The notes under the pieces are model-generated. The model ran no database searches. It had not been told where the DNA came from and saw only the letters and a list, made by a program, of their open reading frames with translations. The translations under genes and the position numbers were made by a program. 64,000 nucleotides of DNA from Gambelia wislizenii (taxonomy: Eukaryota > Chordata > Lepidosauria > Squamata > Crotaphytidae): contig JAUMIR010000014.1 in the NCBI GenBank assembly GCA_030847615.1, positions 15,166,501-15,230,500 of the forward strand. The letters are read 5' to 3'. Positions 10,995-22,536 of the stretch are shown one piece after another (within the stretch, counting starts at the first letter, position 1; each line of letters opens with the position of its first letter).

Positions 10995-11500
10995 CTGTCA
11001 CTGGGCTTGTCTACACTGGCCAAATACCCCACCTTGTCCCCATTCCAGAGCCCTATAGTCCAAATGATGCAGGGCATTTATCCTGGGCACTCCAAACAAA
11101 CCCCAGGGCAGATACGGCGCTGGAACGGTGCAAGCCAGCATTGGCCCCTTTACTGTGTTTTAAGATAGTACCCATTTTACTCTGTTTCTGCTGGATTGGG
11201 CCATACGTGTCTGTGGGAACCCCTCCAGCACACCACTCCTCCCTGCCACTGCCAGCTCCCTGGTTCTTCTGGAATCCAGGCAGGGGTGCTGCAGCAGTCA
11301 CATCTTGCAGGACCCCTTCCTAGCTTCCACATTAGTGAGAAAATGGCGGCCGCAGCAGCAGCTGCTTCAGCAATGGGCCAGTGTCCTGTTTGGATGCCAG
11401 CCCATCTTCTGCAGGTAACGGGGGGTGGGCACCTCCACAGCCAGGATACGCCAGCAGAGAACCAGTATATCCTGGCTAGTGTAGATGGGACCACTGAAGG
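10995..11500. mobile_element. putative non-autonomous DNA transposon
   Basis: Ends ACTGGGCTTGTCTACACTGG and, reverse-complemented, AGTGGTCCCATCTACACTAG form imperfect inverted repeats. The interior is GC-rich and non-coding; overlapping open frames on both strands are compositional. An internal inverted repeat (AGCCAGGATA..TATCCTGGCT) lies at 11,440-11,478. No clear target duplication was resolved. Confidence 0.55.
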
Positions 11501-11805
11501 CTAGTCCCTCAAAGGAATGTGTGGTTTCTTGTCTATTTCCAAGCATTATTTAAGCCTTTTAAAGCCCTGTATGGATTGCGGAGAAGGGATCTGAGCAATA
11601 GAATCTGAGGACAGGGGGCTTGGAAGCCAGTGAATCCCACACATATGTATCTCAAGACTGGAAATCCAGAACATTACCGCTGATGAACTGCACAGTCTCT
11701 GCTTGAAGATCTGTTCCAGGAAGGGAGAACCCTGCACCTTGTCCTGGGAACTGGTTCCCTTGTTGAATGGTTCTTTCTCTTAGAACATTCCTCTTAAGGT
11801 GTTTC

Positions 11806-12035
11806 TGCACTACACATTTATATCTGTTTCATGCCACTTTAGCTGTCATGGTTCTACCTTATGGGATCTTGGGGTTTTTTGTTTGGTTTGGGGCTTAGAA
11901 TTCTCTCTAAACAGCCACTAGAGCTCTCTGGCAGGGAATTCTAAATCCCTCACCACACTACAAATCCCGGGACTCCATAGGGCAGAGCTATGACAGTTAA
12001 ACTGGTATGAAACTGTTATAACTGGGTACCGAAGA
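11806..12035. mobile_element. palindromic MITE related to the TATGGAATCCTGGGA family
   Basis: An imperfect palindrome whose core ('ctacaaatcccgggactcc' and its counterpart 'tatgggatcttggggttt') matches the family seen at 12,189, 40,606, 42,238, 57,350, 57,985 and 60,388. The boundaries are eroded. Confidence 0.6.
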
Positions 12036-12188
12036 TTCACACCCAGTGTTCAACCAGAATCTAAGCCTAGTGGATCTAGTACCCCTTCCTTTAGTACAAG
12101 TTCTTTGCCTATTGCCACGTCAATCTGTAAAGATGTATGCCTTGTATCTTGGCTGCACCCTCAAAGGTGAAGGAGATGGGGCAACTGA

Positions 12189-12507
12189 GGCTGCATCTGC
12201 ACTGCAGAAATAATCCAGTTTGACACTGATTTAACTGCCATGGCTCAATGCTATGGAATCCTGGGATTTATAGTCTTGTTGTGGCACCAGAGCTCTCTGA
12301 CAGAGGAGGCTAAATAACAACACTACAGATCCTAGAATTCCATAGCATTGAGCCAATGCTGGCACTAGGTGGGTGCGAAGAGGCCAAACCACATGAGGTG
12401 ACATCATTGGGGGGATGGGTGACACCAGCCTTAGTGATGCCAGAGCATTGAGCCATGGCAGTTAAAGTGGTATCAAACTGGATTATTTCTGCTGTGCAGA
12501 TGCAGCC
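12189..12507. mobile_element. palindromic MITE (GGCTGCATCTGC ends) carrying a 90-bp insertion
   Basis: Near-perfect inverted ends GGCTGCATCTGCACTGCAGA and TCTGCTGTGCAGATGCAGCC are flanked by TGA (12,186-12,188) and TAA (12,508-12,510), consistent with an eroded 3-bp TWA duplication. The inner arms contain GATTTATAGT and AATTCCATAGCATTGAGCC. At 12,355-12,444 a foreign 90-bp segment is flanked by an 11-bp direct repeat AGCATTGAGCC. Confidence 0.75.
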
Positions 12508-12894
12508 TAAGAGGACGCCATTTTCTTAGCTTGTCACACTGATGACATCCTCTGCTGAGCCCCTGGCGGAACATGTCATTGGTCTGTGTCTGGCCAGATG
12601 TTTCTCCAATCCCACTCCCCTACACTCTCCACCAGAAACAGAATGGCTGTTCAAAACCATGAGTCCTGAGGGTGGTGAGCCAGGAGCTATAGCAGAGCAT
12701 CTGCAGAACTCTTAATGCTATGCTGGGCAATAGAAGATGCTGGCCAGTGAGAAACACACTCTATTAAGAAGGCAACCTTCTCAATCTGGTATTCTCCAGA
12801 TGTCTTAGATTACAACTCCCATCATTTCCTGCAAGGGATGTTGAGAGTTACAGGCCAACACCTCTGGAGGCCACCATTTTGGTAAGGCTGTCAT
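12508..12894. other. mostly unassigned; degenerate 'tacaactcccatcat' repeat at the right
   Basis: Around 12,790-12,880 the sequence carries the eroded 'ccagatgtcttagattacaactcccatca' type of old DNA repeat, common in amniotes. The rest was not recognised. Confidence 0.4.
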
Positions 12895-14355
12895 CATTTA
12901 CCAAGGGCATTAAAAGAGCTGGCAAATGTAATCTCAGAGACATTGGCAATAATCTTTGAGAACTCCAGGAGAACAGGAGAAGTCCCAGCAAACTGGAGGA
13001 GGGCAAACGTCCCGATCTTCAAAAAGGGGGAAAAAAGAGGATCCCAACAATTATCGTCCAGTTTGTCTGACATCAATACCAGGGAAGATTCTGGAGCAGA
13101 TCATTAAACAGAGAGTCTGTGAACATTTAGAAGGCAATGCCATAATCAAAAAAAGTCAACATGGTTTTCAGAGAAACAAGTCATGCCAGACTAATCTGAT
13201 CTCTTTTTTTGATAAAATGACCAGCTTGGTAGATGAAGGGAACGCTGTGGACATCGCATACCTTGATTTCAGTAAGGCCTTTGACAAGGTTCCCCATGAC
13301 ATTCTTGCAAACAAGCTTGTAAAATGTGGGCTAGACAAGTTAACTGTTCAATGGATTTTTAATTGGTTGACCAGCCAAACCCAAAGGGTGCTCAGCAGTG
13401 GCTCCTCTTCGTCTTGGAAAGATGTGACCAGTGGGGTGCCACAAGGTTCGGTCTTGGGCCCAGTGCTATTCAACATCTTTAATAATGACTTGGATGAGGG
13501 AATTAGGGCCATACTTATCAAATTTGCAGATGACACCAAATTGGGAGGAGTAGCTAATACCCTAGAGGACAGGGTATTCAAAATGACCTGTATAGGCTGG
13601 AGAGCTGGGCCAAAGCTATCAAAATGAAATTCAATACGGAGAAGTGTAAGGTACTGCACTTAGGGCGAAAAAATGAAATGCATCGATATAGGATGGGAGA
13701 GACTTGGCTGAATGAGACTACATGTGAAAGGGATCTAGGAGTCCTAGTAGACCACAAGTTGAACATGAGTCAACAGTGTGATGCGGCAGCTAAAAAGGCC
13801 AATGCAATTTTGGGCTGTATCAATAGAAGTATTGTGTCCAGATCAAGGGAAGTAATAGTGCCTCTCTATTCTGCCTTGGTCAGACCTCACCTAGAATACT
13901 GTGTCCAGTTCTGGGCACCACAATTCAAAAAGGATATTGACAAATTGGAGCATGTCCAGAGAAGGGCAACTAAAATGGTGAAAGGTCTGGAAACCATGCC
14001 TTATGAGGAGAGACTTAGGGAGCTGGGTATGTTTATCCTGGAAAAAAGATGGTTAAGAGGCGATATGATAGCCCTGTTTAAGTATTTGAAGGGATGTCAC
14101 ATTGAGGATGGAGCAAGCTTGTTTTCTGCTGCTCCAGAGACTGGAACATGGAGCAATGGATGCAAGCTCCAGGAACAGAGATTCCACCTCAACATTAGGA
14201 GGAACTTTTTGACAATGTGGTGGGGTCTCCTTCCTTGGAGGTCTTTAAACAGAGGCTGGATGGCCATCTGTCGGGGATGCTTTGATCGTGATTTCCTGCG
14301 TGGCAGGGGGTTGGACTGGATGGCCCTTGTGGTCTCTTCCAACTCTGCAATTCTA
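12895..14355 (+). pseudogene. CR1 LINE ORF2 pseudogene (reverse transcriptase and C-terminus)
   Basis: It begins within the reverse transcriptase ([18 protein letters not shown]) and keeps motif A ([14 protein letters not shown]), motif B ([13 protein letters not shown]) and motif C ([10 protein letters not shown]). The C-terminus has ERDLGVLVDHKLNMSQQ and [16 protein letters not shown]. Three breaks are visible against the copy at 17.5-19.9 kb: an extra G near 13,027, a deletion of a few bases near 13,572, and a loss of about 36 bp near 14,214 that removes RAVRQWNTLPR. The 5' end is truncated. The ATTCTATG tail is split by a foldback element (14,356-14,605) and resumes at 14,606-14,628. Confidence 0.93.
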
Positions 14356-14605
14356 TGGAGATTTTCTCATGGGGAAATTATTCCCCTGAGAGATCTTCCG
14401 TCATTTTTTAAGAACGAAGAACTTTCGTTATTAAAAAATGACGGAAGATACTGGCAGAGAAATGGAAACAGCACAGAGTGAGGACGACGTCAGATCGGGA
14501 GAAGGAAAGGGGAAAGGGGTGTGCGAAACGGAGCTCTGCTCCTGGAAGAGCCCCATTTCTCTCCCGATCTCTCAGGGGAATAATTTCCCCATGTGAAAAT
14601 CTCCT
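14356..14605. mobile_element. foldback DNA element inserted in a CR1 tail
   Basis: The outer inverted repeat pairs GGAGATTTTCTCATGGGG (left) with CCCCATGTGAAAATCTCC (right) and continues through GAAATTATTCCCCTGAGAGAT. An inner hairpin pairs CTTCCGTCATTTTTTAA with TTAAAAAATGACGGAAG. TAT flanks both sides (14,353-14,355 and 14,606-14,608), a possible 3-bp target duplication, but the target is itself the repeat ATTCTATG. There is no coding capacity. Confidence 0.75.
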
Positions 14606-14628
14606 ATGATTCTATGATTCTATGATTT

Positions 14629-16061
14629 AAGGACCAGTTCCAATTCCTCTCCCTCCTGGGAGACTCCCAGGAGACTCTCCAGCCAGCTGGCCCTATATAC
14701 AGCCCTTTTCCCAAGTGTACTCACCTGTTATTTGCACATCATTGCCCCAAAAGTGTTAGGCAAACTAAAGGACATATAATTGCAGCACAGAACCCAGCCA
14801 TGAGTAGCTAGTCATAAAGCCTGATGTGTGTTGTGTTTCCTTGAGCCTAATGATTTTATAGATGGGGACTTTTAAATCACTTTTTTTTATTGGCTGTCAA
14901 AGAGGCTGGCTTCTCAGGCCATTACAGCTGGTCCCTCTCCGTGCTGTTCTCATAGGAAACCCCCCATAAAACCCAAGGGAATGGAAAGGGAGTGTAAACA
15001 GTTCCTTGAGGCTGTCATACTGGCCAGCTGTCAGATTAGCACACCCTCTGATATGCTTTGGGCCTTAATTGCCTCCTTTGAAGTTGGGAACTGGTTTAGA
15101 TAGTGACTTTTTTTTGCCAGAGCTCTAGAAACATGGGCACAATGTTAATTTGGCCTTCTTGTTTCCCCTCCCTTGCTTTTTTTTTTTTTTTTTTAAGCCT
15201 GGTCTTTTGAGTGCATTTTTCCACAGATTGATAACATGTGTAGAATCCAGGACAGGGTGGGGGTGGGGAGCCATCTTGAACAGGCTTGAGCTTTCATCTG
15301 TAATGAAGATTATGGAGCACCACACACAAGACAGTTGTAGCAGAGATGACCTCTCAGCCAAAACATCAGCAAAATATTGAGGGAAATGAAACCCATCTGC
15401 TACTGGGGCTGCAGAAGGTGGGACTTGAGTCTTTGTAAATGGCTGTACATGTGTGCAAAATGGAATTGAGTCATTTCGCAATGTCTGCATTCACTAGGGG
15501 GTCTTGTGGCATTACAACGTCCAGGCATCCATTGCGGGATGGTGGAGTGACTGATGTGCCATGTCCTGATGCTCAATGAGCATGGATAGGAGCTGGAAAG
15601 GAGTGTCTGATGCACACCAGAAGGGCCCAAGCTGGACGATGGAGGAATGGATTGTTCAAGTTGCCAAGTTAGCCCAAATTGCCAAGCTAACAGGCTAAAC
15701 CAACTGAAGATTTTTTGAAAGATTGGAAGCCATTTATGGACTTTTTCAGCATTAAGAACAGTAATGATGCAATAATTTGTAGTTATGGTAATGGAAGTGT
15801 CTCTGAGTTGTGTTGTTGTTGTTGTAGTAACAACCCTAGTAGGATTATGTATCTGGATCTGTAATGTTGTAATAATATTTTTTCTTTCTTTTTCTTTTTC
15901 TTTTTTATTTTATTCATTACAGCATGGATGCAGGTGGGTCAAAACCCTGTGGTGTTTTAGTTAGTCAGTATTTACTGTTTAGTTTAGTGTGCTAGTCTTG
16001 TATATTAGTCTTATGTAGTTTAGTGTTAGATCAGTTTTAATTTTTGTAATTTATACATTTA
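14629..16061. other. no recognisable gene
   Basis: Contains a T20 run near 15,177, (GTT)n near 15,810 and a pyrimidine-rich tract near 15,880-15,920. Nothing else was assigned. Confidence 0.45.
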
Positions 16062-16286
16062 CTGGTTGACCCCCATATCCACAGATTTGGTATCCATCAT
16101 TTCACTTCTCCACATCTGAAAATAATATGTTCTCTCTGGGCATTTGTAGCTCTGCCAGTGTGATTCTATAGTCAACTTTCAGTGTTGATCTCATTGAAAA
16201 TAATAGGGTTCCCTATTATCCATGGTTTCAGTTACCCATAGGGGGTCTTGGAATGTAATCCCATGTAGGTACAGGGGGCCAACCTG
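16062..16286. mobile_element. Tigger/pogo-like MITE
   Basis: Ends CTGGTTGACCCCCATATCC and GGGGGCCAACCTG are inverted repeats flanked by TA at 16,060-16,061 and 16,287-16,288. The interior 'atggtttcagttaccc' is typical of these MITEs, and it is non-coding. Confidence 0.82.
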
Positions 16287-16308
16287 TATATATATTGTTA
16301 TATATGTA

Positions 16309-16684
16309 CAGTTGACCCTATACATTTGCTGGGGTTAAGGGTGCAGTACTCCCATGAAAGTGGAAAAACCACAAATATCTACCCCCCCAAGACCATATTT
16401 AACACACACAAAAAGTACAATCCATGGATTCAACCCACAGAGGAGGCAGGGTTCCTTAGCAAAGCGGAACTGGGTGGCTGATGGGGCTTGCTGCCACCTC
16501 CGCAGCCCTATGCCATTTTTAAGAGGAACTTACAAGCCTTACTGCCCATTCACAGTCTCTCTCAGTCTCACAAGTCTTGTAGTCCCTATTAAAAATGGCT
16601 TGGGCAGTTGCAGAAGTGACAGTAAATAATCTGCAAATAATCAAATCCACATAAGTTAAACCCACAAATGAGGTGGGCCATCTG
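16309..16684 (+). mobile_element. Tigger/pogo-like MITE, same family as 29,236-29,634
   Basis: Left end CAGTTGACCCTATACATTTG and right end CAAATGAGGTGGGCCATCTG, with TA on both sides (16,307-16,308 and 16,685-16,686). It is homologous along its length to 29,236-29,634. It lies only 22 bp after the previous Tigger-like MITE in TA-rich DNA. Confidence 0.85.
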
Positions 16685-16689
16685 TATAT

Positions 16690-16835
16690 GCATTTTTTCT
16701 TTCTCTTTCCTCTTCCATGTTCCTTTTTCTCCTCTTTTTTATTTTTTTTTTGAATATTTAGTACCTTTGTCATATTGTTTTGTTTTCTTGTATTGTTTTT
16801 GTTAAAAATTTAATAAAAAATATAGTACCAAAAAA
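16690..16835 (+). mobile_element. possible L1 3' untranslated tail
   Basis: A pyrimidine-rich run followed by 'ttaataaaaaatatagtacc' resembles the 3' end of squamate L1 elements. No coding part is present. Confidence 0.3.
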
Positions 16836-16849
16836 AGGACAAGAGGTGT

Positions 16850-16962
16850 CTAGTGTGTATCACCAGTGCCCGATGGGACTCAGAAGTGCCCAATGCACAT
16901 TGGAGCACTCCTGCCAGTGCCCAAACATGTATCTTCACAATTCACTAACAGGGTTTCATTGG
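16850..16962 (+). repeat. unclassified dispersed repeat, second copy
   Basis: Matches 4,589-4,655 over about 65 bp (GGAGCACTCCTGCCAGTGCC followed by CAATTCACTAACAG). Family unknown. Confidence 0.45.
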
Positions 16963-16977
16963 ATTTCTGCATTGTTG

Positions 16978-17216
16978 TTTGCCTTCAAGACTTGCCCTCA
17001 AGTCAACTTATGGCAATCCTAAGGTGAACCTATCATGTGGTTTTCTTGGCAGAATTTGTTCAGAGGATGTTTGCCTCTTGCCTTCTTCTAAGGCTGAGAG
17101 GATGTGACTTGCCGAAGGTCACCCAGTAGGTTTCCATGGCTGAGCAGGGATTCAAATCCTGTTCTCCCAGAGTCCTAGTCCAACACTCAAACCACTGCAC
17201 CACGCTGGCTCTCATA
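16978..17216 (-). mobile_element. tRNA-derived SINE
   Basis: Reverse-complement order: tail (GACTTGAGGGCAAG, TTGTTG) at the left, 'gaacctatcatgtggttttc', then the B box GGATTTGAATCC-like region at about 17,147-17,160 and the A-box end 'gagagccagcgtggtgcagt' at the right. Same family as 30,083 and 56,582. Confidence 0.88.
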
Positions 17217-17282
17217 GTTATGGATTCACAAGGTTCCAAAATGTAGACTGTGGTGTAGGATCTTGGCTGATATTCATACTTG

Positions 17283-17462
17283 TGGATCTGGCAAGGAGCC
17301 CAAGGGTCATCTATTCCAACCCTCTGTCAATGCTAGAAATCCAGTTAAAGGAACCTGACATTGTCCTCTAAGCAGTATCAGTGAAGGAAAATCTACCACC
17401 TTCTGAGGTAGTCTGTTCCAGTATTGAACAGCTTCTACCATATGGAGGTTCTTATGTTTCTG
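17283..17462 (-). mobile_element. old CR1 3' fragment
   Basis: Reverse complement of a diverged CR1 end: 'ggtcatctattccaaccctctg' type text at the left, then 'ctgaggtagtctgttccag..gaacagcttc'. It abuts the younger plus-strand CR1 at about 17,463. Confidence 0.65.
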
Positions 17463-19945
17463 AATTCATGCCCAAGGAGAGATGTAGTAGTGATGGGTGA
17501 CTTCAACTATCCTGATATTTGCTGGCAATCTAACTCAGCCAAAACTACAAGGTCTAGCAAATTCCTTACATGCCTGGAAGACAATTTCATGGTCCAAAAG
17601 GTGGAAGAGGCAACAAGGGGGTCAGCTATTTTAGATCTGATCCTAACCAACAGAGACGACCTTGTTAATGGGGTGCAAGTGGTGGGATCCTTAGGTGAGA
17701 GTGATCATGTTCTCCTGGAGTTTGTTATACAATGGAAAGGAGAAGCCAGGCATAGTCAGACACGCGTTCTTGACTTTAGGAGAGCTGATTTCAATAAACT
17801 CAGGGAAATACTGGGGATGATCCCATGGTCAAGAATACTAAAAGAGAAGGGACCTCAAGACGGATGGGACTTTCTCAAAAGGGAGATACTGAAGGCACAA
17901 TTTCAAACAGTACCATTGAGGAAGAAAAATGGGAGGTGTCTCAAGAAACCAGGATGGATGACTAAAGAACTTTCAATGGAGCTAAGTTTTAAACGGAACA
18001 TGTATAGGAAATGGAAAAGGGGGGAAATCACCAAAGAAGAATTCAAACAGATAGCGAACACGTGTAGGAGTAAAGTCAGAAAAGCTAAAGCGCAGAATTA
18101 GCTCAGGCTTGCTAGGGAGGTTAAGAACAATAAAAAGGGTTTTTTTGGGTATGTCCGCAGCAAAAGGAGGAAGAAGGAAATGATAGGGCCGCTACGTGGA
18201 GAAGATGGCAAAATGCTAACAGGGGACAGAGAAAAGGCAGAATTACTCAACACTTTCTTTGCCTCAGTGTTTTCAGAAAAGGAAAAGGAGGACCAACCTG
18301 AGGAGAATGGAACAGAGGACACAATAGGGGAAATCCAGCTCAAAATAAGTAAAGAGGTAGTACAGGAATACCTTCTTAATCTAAATGAATTTAAATCTCC
18401 AGGACCAGATGAACTACATCCAAGAGTATTAAAAGAGCTGGCAAATATAATCTCAGAGCCATTGGCAATAATATTTGAGAACTCCTGGAGAACAGGAGAA
18501 GTCCCAGCAGACTGGAGGAGGGCAAACGTTGTTCCCATCTTCAAAAAGGGGAAAAAAGAGGATCCCAACAACTATCGTCCAGTTAGTCTGACATCAATAC
18601 CAGGGAAGATTCTAGAACAGATCATTAAACAGAGAGTCTGTGAACATTTAGAAGGCAATGCCATAATCACAAAAAGTCAGCATGGGTTTCAGAGAAACAA
18701 GTCATGCCAGACTAATCTGATCTCTTTTTTTGATAAAGTTACCAGCTTGGTAGATGAAGGGAATGCTGTGGACATTGCATACCTTGATTTCAGTAAGGCC
18801 TTTGACAAGGTTCCCCATGACATTCTTGCAAACAAGCTTGTAGAATGTGGGCTAGACAAGTTAACTGTTCAATGGATTTGTAATTGGTTGACCGGCCGAA
18901 CCCAAAGGGTGCTCAGCAGTGGCTCCTCTTCGTCTTGGAAAGATGTGACCAGTGGGGTGCCACAGGGTTCTGTCCTGGGCCCAGTGCTATTTAACATCTT
19001 TATCAATGACTTAGATGAGGGAATTAGGGGCATACTTATCAAATTTGCAGATGACACCAAATTGGGAGGAGTAGCTAATACCCTAGAGGACAGGATCAAA
19101 ATTCAGAATGACCTGGATACGCTGGACAGCTGGGCCAAAGCTAACAAAATGAAATTCAATACGGAGAAATGTAAAGTACTGCATTTAGGGCGGAAAAATG
19201 AAATGCATAAATATAGGATGGGAGAGACCTGGCTGAATGAGACTACGTGCGAAAGGGATCTAGGAGTCCTAGTAGACCACAAGTTGAACATGAGCCAACA
19301 GTGTGATGCGGCAGCTAAAAAGGCCAATGCAATTTTGGGCTGTATCAATAGAAGTATAGTGTCTAGATCAAGGGAAGTAATAGTGCCACTCTATTCTGCC
19401 TTGGTCAGACCTCACTTAGAATACTGTGTCCAGTTCTGGGCACCACAATTCAAAAAGGATATTGACAAATTGGAGTGTGTCCAGAGAAGGGCAACTAAAA
19501 TGGTGAAAGGTCTGGAAACCATGCCTTATGAGGAGAGACTTAGGGAGCTGGATATGTTTAGCCTGGAAAAAAGACGGTTTAGAGGCGATATGATAGCCCT
19601 GTTTAAGTATTTGAAGGGATGTCACGCTGAGGATGGAGCAGGCTTGTTTTCTGCTGCTCCAGAGACTGGAACATGGAGCAATGGGTGCAAGCTCCAGGAA
19701 CAGAGATTCCACCTCAACATGAGGAGGAACTTTTTGACAGTCAGCGCTGTTCGGTAGTGGAACACACTCCCTCGGAGCGTGGTGGGATCTCCTTCCTTGG
19801 AGGTCTTTAAACAGAGGCTGGATGGCCATCTGTCAGGGATGCTTTGATTGTGATTTCCTGCGTGGCAGGGGGGTTGGACTGGATGGCCCTCGTGGTCTCT
19901 TCCAACTCTGCAATTCTATGATTCTATGATTCTATGATTCTATGC
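17463..19945 (+). pseudogene. CR1 LINE ORF2, best preserved copy (endonuclease end to 3' tail)
   Basis: A single frame runs from about 17,463 to the TGA at 19,845-19,847 with only two interruptions: TAG at 18,099-18,101 (in KAKAQN-LRLAREV, where relatives have Glu) and TAG at 19,755-19,757 (in AVR-WNTLP, where relatives have Gln). The order is the endonuclease C-terminal half (VVVMGDFNYPDICW, GESDHVLLEF), a linker, reverse transcriptase motif A ([14 protein letters not shown]), B ([19 protein letters not shown]) and C ([11 protein letters not shown]), then the CR1 C-terminal region ending [16 protein letters not shown]. The 3' end carries four ATTCTATG-type units (19,912-19,945). The 5' end, with ORF1 and the endonuclease N-terminus, is missing. 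CR1 proteins perform target-primed reverse transcription. Confidence 0.95.
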
Positions 19946-20737
19946 AGTTTATCAATCAACTGGCCAACCTCTGACTTAGCCCCTCTCTAGTAGTAGCAGC
20001 AGCTGCTTTCTTGGGAATACCTGTGGGGGCAGGCTTATGTCTGCAGGCAACATCGACCTGACTCATAGCCAGCATGATTCCAAGGCATTTCTTCCTATGC
20101 CCCTGTTTCAGCCCTGGAACATGTAAACAAATCATGTTAATAGTTACTCTATAATAGTATCTCTCCATTTCCTCCCCCCCCCCAGAGTAACAGAGTGGCT
20201 AAAAGGCTAATCACAGGAGACCCTGGTTTCAATCCCTTCGTCTTCCTAGCTTCACATTTGCCAACCCTACTCTCATGTTCCCAGCCTCAGTTTCCTCTGT
20301 AATTTTGGGGGTGATTTTAGCCAGCATCATATGAGTATGCCTGTATATGTCTTTTGGGGATCCTTGTGGAGGCTGGTATTCTCTTCCTCCCTCTGCAACA
20401 ACCAAAGTCCCCCAAGGACTCACTGTTTCGCCGTGATAGCATCCCCCTTCATGGCCATTCAGTGGCTGGTGGAGAGTGGGGAGATCAGAGAAGCATCTGG
20501 CTCTGTCCCCGTAGGCAAGCGCAGAATGATTACATCATCTGTTGAGACCTCTGGAGCACCCTGGCAGATCTCAGTGGATTACATCATCCATTTGCATCTG
20601 GCTATGGGGACACAACTAGACACTTTTGAGATCCACCCCGCTTTTCACCAACCAGTTGATGACTGTGGGGCATGTGCGTATATACTGTATGTCTCTGGCT
20701 ACAGTGACTAAACACCAGGTCCCAGTGGAGGAGTTGA
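19946..20737. other. no recognisable gene
   Basis: A 126-codon open frame at 20,331-20,711 (plus) has no recognised motif and no supporting context. Otherwise unassigned. Confidence 0.4.
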
Positions 20738-21850
20738 GAGGAGAAACATACATACATACATAGCCTTTATTGCAGTCAACAAACCGTGAGGTATTAAATA
20801 AATAAATACATAAATGGTATTACACGAATAAATATTTATATACGTTCTACACATAAGTAAAAATATTTTTTTAAAACCTCTGTTAAATAAAACAGCAACA
20901 TATAATTAATTACATATAAATGCATTTTAAAACAGCTTAACATAAAAAATTTTAAGTTTAATAAAAAACATTAATAATATATAATAATAATAATAAAATT
21001 TTATTTATATCCCGCCCCTCTGCAATGCAATCGGGGCGGCTTACAATATAAAAACCCCATAGTCACAATACCCTAGCCCAAATTAAAATTTGGATATATC
21101 ATATGTGTAAATTTCTATTATAATTGTGCAGCCTTATTACTGGTATACAACTTTTGGTAACCCTACTGTTCCTAAAACTATATTTCATATAAGACACCTC
21201 AAATGTTTAAACCAAGGGACATCCTTCAGTTATCAACATTTGTGTACCATGGCCCTTTGAGTATTGACAGCACAAAAGAAAAACTTTGCAACCTCCTCTG
21301 TTACTCCCTTTTCAGTATCTCCCAATAGATATATTAGGTACCATTCCTGAGGTCTTCCTGGCAACTTGCTTAAGAGAGGGGCTACTAACCTTAATCTGTC
21401 GTTCTTGTAAAATATGCAGTAGAAAAGTACATGGGATAGAGATTCTACTAGTCCCTCCCCAGCAAGGCATACACAGTTTTTGTACTCAGTTTGCAAGAAA
21501 CATCCCTTTAATACTGCAGATGGGTTAATGTTAAATCTGGCTTTACTAAATGCCATCCAGTATTTGGGGACTTTTAAATTTCCAAGATATTTTGTGCCCC
21601 CCAGTTGGATTGAACCTCAAACCCAAGCTAATGTGGGAGCAAGTGGTACATGCACCAGATGTAGAATATTCGGTGTTAATGTCTTTATCTGTTGTGCAAG
21701 GATCAGCTTTGCCTTAGGCCAGTCAGAGTGAGGAGGAATGGACCTGAGAGGCCTAATCACTGCAGTTTTTCTTTCATAGCTTTAAACAGGTGAGTAATGT
21801 AAGTATCTCTTTGCATCAAATAAATATACCCAGCCACTGATCCTGCAAAA
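20738..21850 (-). pseudogene. non-LTR retrotransposon 3' end, clade unassigned
   Basis: On the minus strand a 107-residue frame (21,556-21,233) carries the C-terminal zinc-knuckle pattern of LINE ORF2 proteins: cysteines in KNCVCLAGEG followed by SLSHVLFYC. Relatives typically read C-x-C..H..C here. The left end 'acatacatacatagccttta' read on the minus strand gives an ATAAAGGCTATGTATG tail. An L2-like 3' scrap is embedded at 20,972-21,065. The clade could not be fixed by eye. Confidence 0.6.
20972..21065 (-). mobile_element. L2-like LINE 3' end fragment
   Basis: (AAT)n followed by 'ttatttatatcccgcccctc' and 'ggggcggcttacaatataaa' is the reverse complement of the L2-type 3' end also seen at 22,703, 35,517 and 52,500. 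Confidence 0.7.
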
Positions 21851-21894
21851 AGGAGTCTCAGCCAGTACCCAAAGGCCCACTTCCATGCAATGCA

Positions 21895-22412
21895 TTTTCA
21901 TACAACCAGCCTCCAAATGCAGAAGGAGACCCCACCACACTCTGAGGCAGCTTATTCCACTGCTGAACAGCTCTTACTATCAGGAAGTTCTTCCTAATGT
22001 TTAGGGGGAATCTCTTTTCCTGTAATTTGAACCCATTGTTCCACATCCTAGCCTCTGGAGCAGCAGAGAACAAGCTTGCCCCATCCTCAGTATGACATCC
22101 TTTCAAATATTTAAACGTGGCTATCATGTCACCTCTCAACATTCTCTTCTCCAGACTAAACATGCCCAACTCCCTCAGCCGCTCCTCATAGGGCATCGTG
22201 GCTTCCAGACCTCCCACCATCCTGGTCGCCCTCCTCTGGACACATTCCAGCTTCTCAATATCCTTCCTGAATTGTGGTGCCCAGAACTGGACACAGTATT
22301 CCAGGTGAGGTCTGACCAAAGCAGAATAGAGTGGCACTATGACTTCCCTTGATCTAGACACTAGACTCCTGTTGATGCAGCCTAGAATCATATTGGCTTT
22401 TTTAGCTGCTAC
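21895..22412 (-). mobile_element. CR1 LINE fragment, ORF2 C-terminus
   Basis: A minus-strand frame of about 190 codons runs through [54 protein letters not shown] and [19 protein letters not shown] without a stop. The usual 3' terminal 100 bp is missing at the left (21,895), which is unusual for a LINE. An ATTCTATG scrap sits at the truncated 5' side (22,413-22,429). Confidence 0.9.
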
Positions 22413-22536
22413 ATCTATGATTCTATGAAGAGACATGTGAGGATTTGTGAAATGGCAGGAATCCATGCTTTCCACCCTTTCACAGATCTTCAGTCTTCCT
22501 CCAGTCTCATTATGTCTAATTATGCATATGCAAATA

